Counted from the stretch's first letter, positions 29,220-38,391 are shown. The stretch is 64,000 bases of DNA from Streptomyces sp. V1I1 (GCF_030817355.1 NZ_JAUSZH010000001.1:5828501-5892500), one strand, 5' to 3'. Translations and numbers: made by a program. The notes: generated by a model not told the origin, from the sequence alone.

Positions 29220-30356
29220 GTGGTTCTGAAAACCTTCGGCTGGTCGTTCGCGGTCACCGCGCTCGGCTTGGTCGCAGCAGTCTTGTTCGGCGGGTGGACC
29301 GCGTTCGGCATCGTTGCGATCCTGTCCGTCCTTGAGATCTCGCTGTCCTTCGACAACGCGGTGGTCAACGCCGGAATCCTGAAGAAGATGAGTGCCTTCT
29401 GGCAGAAGATCTTCCTCACGATCGGTGTGCTCATCGCCGTGTTCGGCATGCGACTGGTCTTCCCCGTCGTGATCGTTGCCATCAGCGCCAAGATCGGCCC
29501 CATCGAGGCGGTCGACCTGGCGTTCAACGACGCTGAGCGCTACGAGCAGCTGGTCACCGACGCTCACCCGTCGATTGCCGCGTTCGGTGGCATGTTCCTG
29601 CTGATGATCTTCCTCGACTTCATCTTCGAGGACCGTGACATCAAGTGGCTCGGCTGGCTGGAGCGGCCGCTGGCCAAGCTCGGCAAGATCGACATGCTGT
29701 CGGTCTGCATCGCGCTCATCGTGCTGCTCGTCAGCGCCATGACCTTCGCGACCCAGGCGCACCAGCACGCCGGGCACGCCGACAAGGCGGCGACGGTGCT
29801 GCTCTCCGGCGTCGCAGGCCTGATCACGTATCTGGTCGTCGGTGGTCTCTCCGGCTACTTCGAGAACAGGATCGAGGAAGAGGAGGAGCGCGAGCACGAG
29901 GCCGAGGAAGAGGCCAAGAAGCGCGGCAAGAAGGTTTCCGCGACCCAGCTGGTCGGCAAGGCCGCGTTCTTCATGTTCCTGTACCTCGAGGTCCTGGACG
30001 CCTCGTTCTCGTTCGACGGTGTCATCGGCGCCTTCGCCATCACCAACGACATCGTGCTGATGGCGCTCGGCCTCGGCATCGGCGCCATGTACGTGCGGTC
30101 GCTCACGGTCTACCTGGTCCGCCAGGGCACCCTGGACGACTACGTCTACCTGGAGCACGGCGCGCACTACGCGATCGGCGCGCTCGCGGTGATCCTCCTC
30201 GTCACCATCCAGTACCAGATCAGCGAGATCATCACCGGCCTGGTCGGCGTCGTGCTGATCGCCTGGTCGTTCTGGTCATCGGTGCGGCGCAACAGGGCGA
30301 TCGCGGAGGCCGAGGCGAAATCGATCGAACCACAGGGCGACTCCGCGAAGGTGTGA
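29220..30356 (+). CDS. TerC-like integral membrane protein (DUF475 type)
   Basis: A 378-residue membrane protein with about nine hydrophobic segments and a charged central loop (residues 220-240, Glu/Lys-rich). Acidic membrane residues typical of TerC/YkoY proteins are present (LEISLSFDNAVVNAG and EVLDASFSFDGVIGAF). Family members are linked to tellurite resistance and metal (Mn) efflux during secretion. It follows two terD genes and ends in a strong terminator. The GTG start has a poor ribosome site. Confidence 0.9.
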   Translation: MVLKTFGWSFAVTALGLVAAVLFGGWTAFGIVAILSVLEISLSFDNAVVNAGILKKMSAFWQKIFLTIGVLIAVFGMRLVFPVVIVAISAKIGPIEAVDLAFNDAERYEQLVTDAHPSIAAFGGMFLLMIFLDFIFEDRDIKWLGWLERPLAKLGKIDMLSVCIALIVLLVSAMTFATQAHQHAGHADKAATVLLSGVAGLITYLVVGGLSGYFENRIEEEEEREHEAEEEAKKRGKKVSATQLVGKAAFFMFLYLEVLDASFSFDGVIGAFAITNDIVLMALGLGIGAMYVRSLTVYLVRQGTLDDYVYLEHGAHYAIGALAVILLVTIQYQISEIITGLVGVVLIAWSFWSSVRRNRAIAEAEAKSIEPQGDSAKV

Positions 30357-30383
30357 CCCTGCGGGGATTGAGGAACGCTCTGA

Positions 30384-30422
30384 GCGGGGCGGTTCCGAGG
30401 CACGGCCTCGGTGCCGCCCCGC
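30384..30422 (+). terminator. Terminator after the TerC-like gene
   Basis: GCGGGGCGG-TT-CCGAGGC-ACG-GCCTCGG-TG-CCGCCCCGC: a two-part stem with one small internal loop. Confidence 0.85.
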
Positions 30423-30464
30423 GGGGTTCACTGCGGGGTTCACCGATGTATGTGGGGGTGGGGC

Positions 30465-31202
30465 ATGGCTTTCTGGGACAGCCTGTGGCGGGGCAGGGCA
30501 CCGCAGTTCGACTCGGGCAGCGCCGCGACGAACTCCATCGAGCTGACCAAACGGCACCCGACGGTCTCGCTCACCAAACAGGGCGCGGCCACCGGCAATC
30601 TGCGCGTCAACCTCTCCTGGCGGATGCGTACGTCCGACATCGAGGGCAGGTCCAAACAGAGCGGCAGGCTGCTGCGGCACCCCTTCAAGCTCTTCCAGCC
30701 CGATGTGGTCCAGGCACACACCCAAGGTGTGGTCAATGTCGACCTCGACCTCGGCTGTCTGTATGAGCTGGTGGACGGCAGCAAGGGCGTGGTGCAGCCG
30801 CTGGGCAGCTTCTTCGGCAGCATCAACGAGCCGCCGTATGTGAAGCTCAGCGGCGACGACCGGTTCGGCTCCCCATCCGGCGAGACGATCTACGTCAATC
30901 TCGACCACCGCGAGTCGATCAAGCGGCTGCTGTTCTTCGCCTACATCTACGACCAGACGCCGGCCTTCGACCGTACGCACGCGCATGTGACGCTCTACCC
31001 GAGCAACGGCCCGCGGGTCGAGATAGAGCTCGACGAACGCGCGCCGCAGGCCCGCTCCTGTGCCGTGTTCTCCATGGAGAACGTGAAGGGCGAGCTGGTC
31101 GTGCGCCGTGAGGTGAAGTTCGTGTACGGCTTCCAGGCGGAGCTGGACCGGTTGTACGGGTGGGGCCTGCAGTGGGGACGCGGGTACAAGAACCGGGTCT
31201 AG
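30465..31202 (+). CDS. TerA/TerF-like tellurium resistance protein
   Basis: A 245-residue soluble protein distantly related to TerD. The middle resembles TerA (NVDLDLGCLYELVDGSKGVVQPLG, then DDRFGSPSGETIYVNLD), conserving some calcium-site acids, and it ends in the WGRGYKNRV seen in Streptomyces homologues. The ATG at 30465 follows a GGGGGTGGGG tract. It is convergent with the third terD-type gene, only 6 nt apart. Confidence 0.85.
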   Translation: MAFWDSLWRGRAPQFDSGSAATNSIELTKRHPTVSLTKQGAATGNLRVNLSWRMRTSDIEGRSKQSGRLLRHPFKLFQPDVVQAHTQGVVNVDLDLGCLYELVDGSKGVVQPLGSFFGSINEPPYVKLSGDDRFGSPSGETIYVNLDHRESIKRLLFFAYIYDQTPAFDRTHAHVTLYPSNGPRVEIELDERAPQARSCAVFSMENVKGELVVRREVKFVYGFQAELDRLYGWGLQWGRGYKNRV

Positions 31203-31208
31203 CCGCGC

Positions 31209-32084
31209 TTACGGCCGTACGAACTGGGGGCCCATCGGGGGCAGCCGGAAGTTCGGGTCGGGCGCGTACGCCGCCGCGGCGGCGGGCTGGGGGTAGCCGT
31301 AGGCCGACGACGCGGCGGGCTGGGTCGCGGCGGGCTGCGGGTATCCGTAGGCAGCCGGGGCCGCGGCCGGCTGGGTCGCGGGCTGGGGGTACCCGTATGC
31401 CGGCTGCGGGCCGTCCGGCGTGCCGTGGGCCGGGGGCGTTGGTGGCTGAGGTGCGGTTGGGTGTGGAAAACCGTACCCGGGCTGTGCCGTGTGCGCGGCC
31501 GGCTGGGGCTCGGGCTGGGGCGACGGTTCCGCGGCCGCCTCCGCCTCGTCCACCGAGATGCCGAACTCCGTCGCCAGACCCACCAGACCGGTCGGGTAGC
31601 CCTGCCCCACCGCGCGGAACTTCCAGCCCTCCCCGCGCCGGTACAGCTCGCCGCAGATGATCGCCGTCTCCTCACCCGTCTCCGGCTTCACATCGAAGAC
31701 GGTCAGCGGCTCGCTGTCGGCCAGGGCGGCGTCGTAGAGCAATATCCGCAGATCCCGTACATGCTGGAAGGTGTCGCCGTCCGAGGACGCGGCGAGCACC
31801 ACCTGATCGACCGACGCGTCGAGTGAGGAGAGATCCGCCTCGACCGTGTCCGTCAGATGCTCGGCGACACGCTTCTTGGGCAGCCGCCGCACCAGGCCCG
31901 ACGGATGGCGCGGCTGGTTGTAGAAGACAAAGTCCTCGTCCGAGCGCACGCGGCCGTCGGGGCCGAGCAACAGGGCGGAGGCGTCCACATCGGGGACCCC
32001 GGCGCCCGGGGTCCAGCGCAGCACGGCCCGTACGGCCGTGGCATCGAGAGGGACGTTCGAGCCCTTCAGCATCGCGTGCGTCAT
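31209..32084 (-). CDS. TerD-domain protein with AYGYPQP-repeat tail
   Basis: A 291-residue protein. Residues 1-185 or so form a TerD domain (starts MTHAMLKGSNVPLDATAVRAV), but the acidic [13 protein letters not shown] calcium segment is replaced by a basic stretch (VRRLPKKRVAEHL). The last 105 residues are Pro/Gln/Ala/Tyr-rich with AYGYPQPA repeats and no predicted fold. The start at 32084 matches homologues; an ATG at 32093 is also possible. It is divergent from the biosynthetic ter operon. Confidence 0.85.
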   Translation of the reverse strand: MTHAMLKGSNVPLDATAVRAVLRWTPGAGVPDVDASALLLGPDGRVRSDEDFVFYNQPRHPSGLVRRLPKKRVAEHLTDTVEADLSSLDASVDQVVLAASSDGDTFQHVRDLRILLYDAALADSEPLTVFDVKPETGEETAIICGELYRRGEGWKFRAVGQGYPTGLVGLATEFGISVDEAEAAAEPSPQPEPQPAAHTAQPGYGFPHPTAPQPPTPPAHGTPDGPQPAYGYPQPATQPAAAPAAYGYPQPAATQPAASSAYGYPQPAAAAAYAPDPNFRLPPMGPQFVRP

Positions 32085-32200
32085 GAGCGTCATCCTGCCT
32101 TCCCAGTGGCCGTGCGGACAACGCGGGGGCCCTTGTTCTCCGGCCGGGACATGGGCATGGTGCAAGCGGGTTACCTGGAATTCATGGGCTTGGGGAACTC

Positions 32201-32227
32201 TTGACACAGAGTCGTACGTACTATTAC
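32201..32227 (+). promoter_or_regulatory. Promoter of the ter-linked biosynthetic operon
   Basis: TTGACA (32201-32206), 15-bp spacer, TATTAC (32222-32227), in an AT-richer patch 44 nt ahead of the lyase start codon. Confidence 0.5.
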
Positions 32228-32270
32228 CGGCCACGTCAGTCGGGCCGCCAAGGCAGTACGGGGGAAACAA

Positions 32271-33437
32271 ATGCGTCACTTCGGGCATCTTTCGCCTGCC
32301 GTCCGCGACAGCTTGTTCCACCAGGAGCCGTGCGAATTCACTGCCGCGTCTCCTGCCCGTACGCTCGCCACCGCGCTCGGCGCCACCCTCTACAGCCCGG
32401 CCACCCGGCCGAAGCTCGCTGACGACGCGCTCAAGCAGGTGGGCCGCGGAGTCGTCTCCATGGTCCTCTGCCTGGAGGATTCCATCGACGACGCGGATGT
32501 CGCCGCCGCCGAGGACAACCTGGTCCGGCAGTTCGCCGACCTCGATTCGCGCGGCGTGGAGCTGCCACTGCTCTTCATCCGGGTCCGTGAGCCCGGGCAG
32601 ATTCAGAGCCTGGTGAAGCGGCTCGGCCCCTCGGTCCGGAGACTGTCCGGATTCGTACTACCGAAGTTCACGGAGGAGCGGGGTGTTCCGTTTCTGGAGG
32701 CCCTCACCTTCGCGGAATCGGCGAGCGGGCAGCGGCTTTTCGCGATGCCCGTGCTGGAATCTCCGGAGCTGCTCCACCTGGAGACGAGGACGGAGACGCT
32801 CGCGGGGATCGCCCGCACGCTGAACAAGTACCGCGAGCGGGTGCTGGCGCTGCGACTCGGCGTCACGGACTTCTGCTCGGCGTACGGGCTGCGCCGGTCG
32901 CCCGACATGACCGCGTACGACGTCCAGATCGTCGCCGCGGTCATCGCCGACGTGGTGAACGTCCTCGGACGGGCGGACGGCACCGGCTACACCGTGACCG
33001 GCCCTGTCTGGGAGTACTTCCGGCTCCAGGAGCGCATGTTCAAGCCCCAGCTGCGCCGAAGCCCCTTCATGGAGGGCCGGGCGGAGGAACTGCGCACCGC
33101 GCTCATCGAGCACGACCTGGACGGCCTGCTCCGCGAGATCGGGCTGGACCGGGCGAACGGGCTGCAGGGCAAGACCTGCATTCACCCCTCGCATGTGCTG
33201 CCCGTGCACGCACTGTCAGTCGTCAGTCACGAAGAGTTCAGCGACGCGCAGGACATCCTGCGGCCGGAGCGGGGCGGCGGAGGCGTGATGCGTTCCGCGT
33301 ACACGAACAAAATGAATGAAGTGAAGCCGCACCGGGCCTGGGCCGAGCGCACGCTGATGCGTGCGGAGGTCTTCGGGGTGGCCAAGGAGGAGGTCGGCTT
33401 CGTGGAGCTGCTCACGGCCGGAATCTCGGCTGAATGA
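32271..33437 (+). CDS. HpcH/HpaI (CitE-like) lyase of the ter-linked pathway
   Basis: A 388-residue TIM-barrel lyase of the citrate-lyase beta/HpcH superfamily. Motifs include VVSMVLCLEDSIDD at the barrel entry, FIRVREP and LRLGVTDFCSAYGLRR, which provide the metal and CoA-side acids. These enzymes make or break C-C bonds next to a carboxylate. It heads an operon with a phosphoribosyltransferase fusion and a HAD phosphatase, the gene set proposed by Anantharaman, Iyer and Aravind to make a nucleoside-like metabolite in Ter systems. GGGGGAAA precedes the ATG. Confidence 0.87.
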   Translation: MRHFGHLSPAVRDSLFHQEPCEFTAASPARTLATALGATLYSPATRPKLADDALKQVGRGVVSMVLCLEDSIDDADVAAAEDNLVRQFADLDSRGVELPLLFIRVREPGQIQSLVKRLGPSVRRLSGFVLPKFTEERGVPFLEALTFAESASGQRLFAMPVLESPELLHLETRTETLAGIARTLNKYRERVLALRLGVTDFCSAYGLRRSPDMTAYDVQIVAAVIADVVNVLGRADGTGYTVTGPVWEYFRLQERMFKPQLRRSPFMEGRAEELRTALIEHDLDGLLREIGLDRANGLQGKTCIHPSHVLPVHALSVVSHEEFSDAQDILRPERGGGGVMRSAYTNKMNEVKPHRAWAERTLMRAEVFGVAKEEVGFVELLTAGISAE

Positions 33438-33457
33438 CGAGGGGAGAGACAGATACC

Positions 33458-35920
33458 GTGGTGTGGTCGGGAACGTGGGTCGCTGAGCGGCTCGGCGTCG
33501 GGCTCGTGGGAGACGAGACGCTGAGCGGCCTGCTGGGGCTTGCGCTGCGCCGCAATCCCAAGCGCGCGCATCTGCTCGTATCGAACGTGCTGGGCAAGCA
33601 TGTGCCGCAGTCACCTGCGGTGGTGTACGGCGCGGGGTACGGGCTCGGTGAGCGGGTGCGGGAGCTGCTCGGCCCCGACGCGGCGTCACGCGCAGTGGTC
33701 CTGGGCTACGCGGAGACGGCGACCGGCCTTGGCCACTCGGTGGCGGACGGGTTGGGCCTCGCGCCGTATCTGCACTCCACACGCCGCCCGGTCGAGGGCG
33801 TGGAACGGGCGGGCGGCTTCGAGGAGTCCCACTCGCACGCGACGTCACACCTGCTGCTGCCGGAGGACCCGCGGCTGCTGGCGGGGGACGGCCCACTGGT
33901 GCTCGTGGACGACGAGTTCTCGACGGGCAACACCGTGCTCAACACGATCCGCGACCTGCACGAGCGGTACCCGCGCGACCGGTACGTGATCGTGGCGCTG
34001 GTCGATATGCGCTCGGACGACGACCGCGACCGTCTGTCGGCCCTCGCGCGGGAACTGGGCGCGCGGGTGGACCTGGTGGCACTGGCGTCGGGCACGCTAC
34101 GGCTCCCGGAGGGCGTGCTGGAGAAGGGCCAGGCGCTGGTGGCGGAGCATGAGGCGGTCGGCGGGGCGGCGGGTGTCCCGCCGGGCACGGCGGGACAGGC
34201 CGCCGCGCAAGCCACCCCCCGCCGCGCCGTGCGCGTCGAGCTCGGGTGGCCCCGTGAGGTGCCCGACGGGGGACGGCACGGGTTTACGCCCCGGCACCGG
34301 GAGCAGCTGGAGCACGCGCTGCCGGGCATGGCCGCGCGCATCGCCGACGCGCTCGGCGACGCGGCCACGGGCCGCTCGCGTCGCGTCCTCGTGCTCGGGT
34401 TCGAGGAGCTGATGTACGTGCCTCTCCGCCTCGGGACCGCCCTTGAGCAGGTCATCGACGCCGACGTGCGGTACTCCACCACCACCCGCTCGCCCGTCCT
34501 CGCCGTCGACGACCCCGGCTATGCCATACGCAGCCGCCTCGTCTTCCCGGCCCACGACAACCCCGCCGACGGACCCGGCGAGCGGTACGCCTACAACGTC
34601 GCCGGCGCCGGCTTCGACGCCGTCGTAGCCGTCGTCGACTCGGCCGCCGACACCCCCCAACTGCACGCCCCCGACGGCCTGCTGGCCCAGCTCGCCGCAC
34701 ACACCCCGAACGTCGTGCTGGCCGTCGTGCCGAGCTATGTCCCCAGTTACGTACCCGAATACGTATCCGAAAGAGCTGCCATGCTGCCCGAGCCCCTCCG
34801 CGGCCCCGAGTTCTCCTCCTACGCGGCGGACGAGGTCGGCTGGCTGCTCCAGGATCTGTCCGAGACCGAGCTGGAGGCCCCGACGGAGGAGCGCGAGGAG
34901 GCCATACAGAGCGGCGCGCACTACGCGGAGTCGCTGCCGGTCGAGTACCAGCCCAGCGCCCAGTACCAGGCGCTGTTCAAGGCCGCGCTGGAGACCTCCG
35001 CGGCCCGAATCGCCCGCGCCGTCGGAACCGTCACCGAGACCGTCATCGCCGAGAGGTCCCCGCGTCCCGTACTCGTATCGCTGGCCCGCGCCGGCACCCC
35101 CATCGGCGTGCTGATGCGCCGCTGGGCCCAGCACCGGCACGGCCTGGACCTGCCGCACTACGCCGTGTCCATCGTCCGCGGCCGCGGCATCGACACCAAC
35201 GCCCTGCGCTGGCTCCAGCAGCACCACGACCCGGCCGACGTCGTGTTCGTCGACGGCTGGACCGGCAAGGGCGCGATCACCCGCGAACTGGCCGACGCGC
35301 TCGCCGAGTTCGGGGGCTTCAACCCCGAGATCGCCGTCTTGGCCGACCCCGGCGGCTGTGTCCGCACCTACGGCACTCGCGAGGACTTCCTCATCCCCTC
35401 CGCCTGCCTCAACTCCACGGTCTCCGGCCTGATATCGCGTACGGTGCTCCGCGCCGACCTGGTCGGCCCGAACGACTTCCACGGCGCGAAGTTCTACCGC
35501 GAGCTCGCCGGCAGCGATGTCTCGGAACACTTCCTGGACACCGTCGCCGCCCGTTTCGACGAGGTCGCGACCGCCGTCGACGCCGACGTCAAGGAGCTTC
35601 TGTCGGCGGACCGCGCGCCCACCTGGGAAGGCTGGGCCGCTGTCGAGCGGATCAGCGAGGAGTACGGCATCCACGATGTGAACCTGGTCAAGCCGGGCGT
35701 CGGCGAGACGACGCGCGTACTGCTGCGCCGCGTCCCCTGGAAGATCCTCGCCAAGCGCGGCGCGGGCGCCGACCTCGACCATGTGCGACTGCTGGCCGAG
35801 CAGCGCGGCGTACCGGTCGAGGAGGTCGACGAACTTCCTTACACCTGCGTCGGGTTGATCCACCCCCAGTACACCCGCGGCGCGACCGGCGCGGACGGCA
35901 AGGCGGTGTCGGCCCTGTGA
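33458..35920 (+). CDS. Double phosphoribosyltransferase fusion (PRTase_2-TRSP-PRTase_1/StiP-like)
   Basis: An 820-residue fusion. Residues 1-225 form a phosphoribosyltransferase with the PRPP loop LVLVDDEFSTGNT (147-159). The TRSP domain follows (TTTRSPVLAVDDPGYAIRSR, around 341-360). Residues 470-815 form a second phosphoribosyltransferase-type domain formerly called StiP (SLARAGTPIGVLMRR, SIVRGRGID, and VFVDGWTGKGAI as the PRPP loop). It should act in the ter-linked nucleoside-like pathway. Two domains that are often separate genes are joined here. The GTG at 33458 is used because of GGGGAGAG upstream; an ATG at 33434 overlapping the previous stop is the alternative. Confidence 0.85.
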   Translation: MVWSGTWVAERLGVGLVGDETLSGLLGLALRRNPKRAHLLVSNVLGKHVPQSPAVVYGAGYGLGERVRELLGPDAASRAVVLGYAETATGLGHSVADGLGLAPYLHSTRRPVEGVERAGGFEESHSHATSHLLLPEDPRLLAGDGPLVLVDDEFSTGNTVLNTIRDLHERYPRDRYVIVALVDMRSDDDRDRLSALARELGARVDLVALASGTLRLPEGVLEKGQALVAEHEAVGGAAGVPPGTAGQAAAQATPRRAVRVELGWPREVPDGGRHGFTPRHREQLEHALPGMAARIADALGDAATGRSRRVLVLGFEELMYVPLRLGTALEQVIDADVRYSTTTRSPVLAVDDPGYAIRSRLVFPAHDNPADGPGERYAYNVAGAGFDAVVAVVDSAADTPQLHAPDGLLAQLAAHTPNVVLAVVPSYVPSYVPEYVSERAAMLPEPLRGPEFSSYAADEVGWLLQDLSETELEAPTEEREEAIQSGAHYAESLPVEYQPSAQYQALFKAALETSAARIARAVGTVTETVIAERSPRPVLVSLARAGTPIGVLMRRWAQHRHGLDLPHYAVSIVRGRGIDTNALRWLQQHHDPADVVFVDGWTGKGAITRELADALAEFGGFNPEIAVLADPGGCVRTYGTREDFLIPSACLNSTVSGLISRTVLRADLVGPNDFHGAKFYRELAGSDVSEHFLDTVAARFDEVATAVDADVKELLSADRAPTWEGWAAVERISEEYGIHDVNLVKPGVGETTRVLLRRVPWKILAKRGAGADLDHVRLLAEQRGVPVEEVDELPYTCVGLIHPQYTRGATGADGKAVSAL

Positions 35921-36786
35921 GCACCGCAGCGCAGAGGCAGCCGCAGCCGCGTACGCAGCCGCAGACCCGTACGCAGAGGAAGACGCTCGTCGCCAGCGAC
36001 CTCGACCGCACACTCATCTACTCCGCCCCCGCCCTCCAGCTCCCCATGCCGGACGCGGACGCACCCCGCCTGCTCTGCGTCGAGGTGTACGAACACAAGC
36101 CGCTGTCGTATCTCACGGAGACCGCGGCCGGGCTGCTGACCCAGCTCGCCGCCGACACCGTCTTCGTACCGACCACCACCCGCACCCGCGAGCAGTACCA
36201 CCGCATCCATCTCCCGGGCCCCGCCCCCGAGTTCGCGATCTGCGCCAACGGCGGGCACCTCCTCGTCGACGGAGTGTCCGACCTCGAATGGCATCGGCAG
36301 GTCGCCGCACGCCTCGCCGACGAGTGCGCCTCGCTCGCCGAAGTACGCGACCACCTCCTCGCGGCCGCCGACCCCGCATGGTTGCTCAAGGAGCGGATCG
36401 CCGAAGGCCTCTTCGTGTATCTCGTCGTCGAGCGCAGCCTGCTGCCCGAAGGCTGGGTCAAGGAGCTCGCCGAGTGGGCGGAGGGCCGCGGCTGGACCGT
36501 CTCGCTCCAGGGCCGCAAGATCTACGCCGTGCCCCAGCCGCTCACCAAGAGCGCGGCGGTCCGCGAAGTGGCCCGCCGTACGGATGCCACGCAGATCCTC
36601 GCCGCCGGGGACTCCCTCCTCGACGCCGATCTCCTGCTCGACGCGGACCGCGCCTGGCGGCCGGGCCACGGAGAGCTCGCCGACAGCGGCTGGATCGCCC
36701 CGAACGTAGAGGTGCTCGGCGAGACGGGTGTCGTTGCGGGCGAGGAGATCCTGCGCCGGTTCAGCCTCGCCGCCGCCGGGCGGTAG
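35917..36786 (+). CDS. HAD-superfamily phosphatase of the ter-linked pathway
   Basis: A 289-residue HAD hydrolase, likely removing a phosphate from the pathway intermediate. Motif I is SDLDRTLIY (D-x-D), motif II TTTR, motif III Lys in PLTKSAA, motif IV AGDSLLDADLL. A Gln/Arg-rich leader of about 20 residues precedes it. The GTG overlaps the previous stop by 4 nt (GTGA), so translation is coupled. Confidence 0.87.
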   Translation: MSTAAQRQPQPRTQPQTRTQRKTLVASDLDRTLIYSAPALQLPMPDADAPRLLCVEVYEHKPLSYLTETAAGLLTQLAADTVFVPTTTRTREQYHRIHLPGPAPEFAICANGGHLLVDGVSDLEWHRQVAARLADECASLAEVRDHLLAAADPAWLLKERIAEGLFVYLVVERSLLPEGWVKELAEWAEGRGWTVSLQGRKIYAVPQPLTKSAAVREVARRTDATQILAAGDSLLDADLLLDADRAWRPGHGELADSGWIAPNVEVLGETGVVAGEEILRRFSLAAAGR

Positions 36787-36816
36787 GGGCGGTCGGGGCG
36801 GCCAGGGCGAGCCGCC

Positions 36817-37041
36817 TCAGCCGCAGCAGCCGCCTCCGCAGCAACCCCCGCCGCCACCGCCGCCGCTTCCTGCGCCGGGCGCGGACGCGGACTTCGTACC
36901 GCCGACGGCGACGGCCGAGAGCAGCTTGACGGTGTCCTCGTGGCCGGCCGGGCAGCTCGCCGGGTCGGAGGACTGGGCCATCGGCCGGTTCACTTCGAAG
37001 GTGTCACCGCAGCTGCGGCAGCGGTATTCGTAACGAGGCAT
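36817..37041 (-). CDS. FmdB-type zinc-ribbon protein
   Basis: A 74-residue protein with an N-terminal zinc ribbon (MPRYEYRCRSCGDTFEV, then CPAGH) and a Gly/Cys-rich tail (GGGGGGGCCGGGCCG). The family is called FmdB regulatory, but its role is not established. It is convergent with the HAD gene, 30 nt apart. Confidence 0.88.
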   Translation of the reverse strand: MPRYEYRCRSCGDTFEVNRPMAQSSDPASCPAGHEDTVKLLSAVAVGGTKSASAPGAGSGGGGGGGCCGGGCCG

Positions 37042-37114
37042 GGCCTCAGGTTATCGGCAGTGCGGCGGCTGCCGGGTGCTCGCGCTACAGGTGGTCGCCC
37101 TACAGATGCTCGCG

Positions 37115-37774
37115 CTACGGATGCTCGCGCATCGCGAGGTCGAGCAGTTCGAGCGTGGCCATGTACGCGCCGTCCACGTCCCCCTCCCGTACCCGCTCCA
37201 CCACCGCCGCGTGCACGCCGACCGGGTCCTCAGGCGTACCCGCCAGGTGCACGCGCCGATCGCGCTCGATGAGCACGGGGATGATCACCCGGCGCATCTG
37301 CGCGAAGAACCGGTTGCGTGAGGCGGCCAGCAGGGCGGTGTGGAACGACGCGTCCGAGCGCACGCCGAGCACCGGATCGTCCCCGGCCGCCCTCATCGCG
37401 TCGAGCGCCGCGTCGAGCGCCGCGAGGTCCTGTTCGCTGCGGTGCTCGGCGGCGAGCGAGGCGGCGGCCGGTTCGATGGAGCGGCGCAGTTCCAGCATGT
37501 CCGCGAAGAAGCCGGCCGACGCACCGGCGGCGAGCGTCCAGCGCAGCACGTCGGTGTCCAGGAGGTTCCAGTCGTCCCGGGGCCGTACGGACGTGCCGCG
37601 CCGCCGACGGGCGTCGATCAGGCCCTTCGTCGTCAGTACCTTGATCGCTTCGCGCAGTACAGCCTGGCTGACGTCCAGCTCGGCCATCAGCTGCGGCAGA
37701 ACGAGTGGGTCGCCCTCGGCGTAGGTGCCGTCGAAGATCCGGCGGGCGAGAGCCTCCACGGCGGCCCCGTGCAC
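37115..37774 (-). CDS. GntR/FadR-family regulator (FCD domain)
   Basis: A 219-residue regulator. N-terminal GntR winged helix (RIFDGTYAEGDPLVLPQLMAELDVSQAVLREAIKVLTTKGLIDARRRRGTSV) and C-terminal FCD ligand domain with His and Asp residues for a metal (ASFHTALLAAS; VGVHAAVVERV). It probably senses a small organic acid. The GTG at 37774 is the only start in frame, although homology-like sequence (TSNTGYAAYAGRG) continues upstream to about 37816 without a start codon, so the 5' end may be altered. Confidence 0.85.
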   Translation of the reverse strand: MHGAAVEALARRIFDGTYAEGDPLVLPQLMAELDVSQAVLREAIKVLTTKGLIDARRRRGTSVRPRDDWNLLDTDVLRWTLAAGASAGFFADMLELRRSIEPAAASLAAEHRSEQDLAALDAALDAMRAAGDDPVLGVRSDASFHTALLAASRNRFFAQMRRVIIPVLIERDRRVHLAGTPEDPVGVHAAVVERVREGDVDGAYMATLELLDLAMREHP

Positions 37775-37821
37775 CCCGCGGCCCGCGTAGGCGGCGTAGC
37801 CGGTGTTGCTCGTGCCGGCCT

Positions 37822-38391
37822 TTACTCGCCTGCTCCCTTTCGTAGCACCTCACCCCGTTCGCGCCGCTGGGCGCGCTGCTCCTGGTCCGCCTGGTCGGGG
37901 TGGCGGGCCTTCCAGTACGGGTTGTCGTGCGGCAGCGTCGCGCTGACCCTCCCGTACATCCCGAAGAACATCAGCATCACGCCCACCACAAAGCTGAACA
38001 GCACGTTCTGGATGTGGAAGGCGAGGAAGTTGTAGTCGGTCTCCAGCAGGGCGAGATTGAGGAAGCCGCTGAGGATGAAGGCGACGCCGAGGATCATGTT
38101 CACGGTCGAGGCGAAGTTGCCACCGATGATCATCCCGACGAAGAGCAGCGCCCCTACGCAGATGGAGAGGACGCTCAGTGCGCCGTTGGTGTTGAGCCCC
38201 GCGACGGTGTCACCGCTGATGTCGAAGAAGCCGATCTTGTTGATCAGCCCGAGAATGCCGAAGGCGAGCAGCACAAGACCCATCAGACCTGCGCCCACGC
38301 GGTAGACCTGGCTGAGGCGATGGTCGACGGGGAGATGTTCGTCGAGCCTGATGCGGCGGGTGGTTTCGGGGTGCGGTACGTGTGTTGCCAT
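37822..38391 (-). CDS. DUF4383 membrane protein
   Basis: A 189-residue protein with four membrane segments (about residues 30-150) between charged ends. DUF4383 proteins are common in actinobacteria, function unknown. ATG at 38391 with AAAGGGAG 8 nt upstream. Confidence 0.85.
   Translation of the reverse strand: MATHVPHPETTRRIRLDEHLPVDHRLSQVYRVGAGLMGLVLLAFGILGLINKIGFFDISGDTVAGLNTNGALSVLSICVGALLFVGMIIGGNFASTVNMILGVAFILSGFLNLALLETDYNFLAFHIQNVLFSFVVGVMLMFFGMYGRVSATLPHDNPYWKARHPDQADQEQRAQRRERGEVLRKGAGE

Noticed and set aside
27889..31202. Complete tellurite-resistance terZABCDEF operon
   Set aside because: Only TerD, TerC-like and TerA-like genes are present; no TerB or TerZ was recognised.
32271..33437. 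Citrate lyase beta subunit of central metabolism
   Set aside because: No citrate lyase alpha or gamma genes; operon context is the Ter biosynthetic set.
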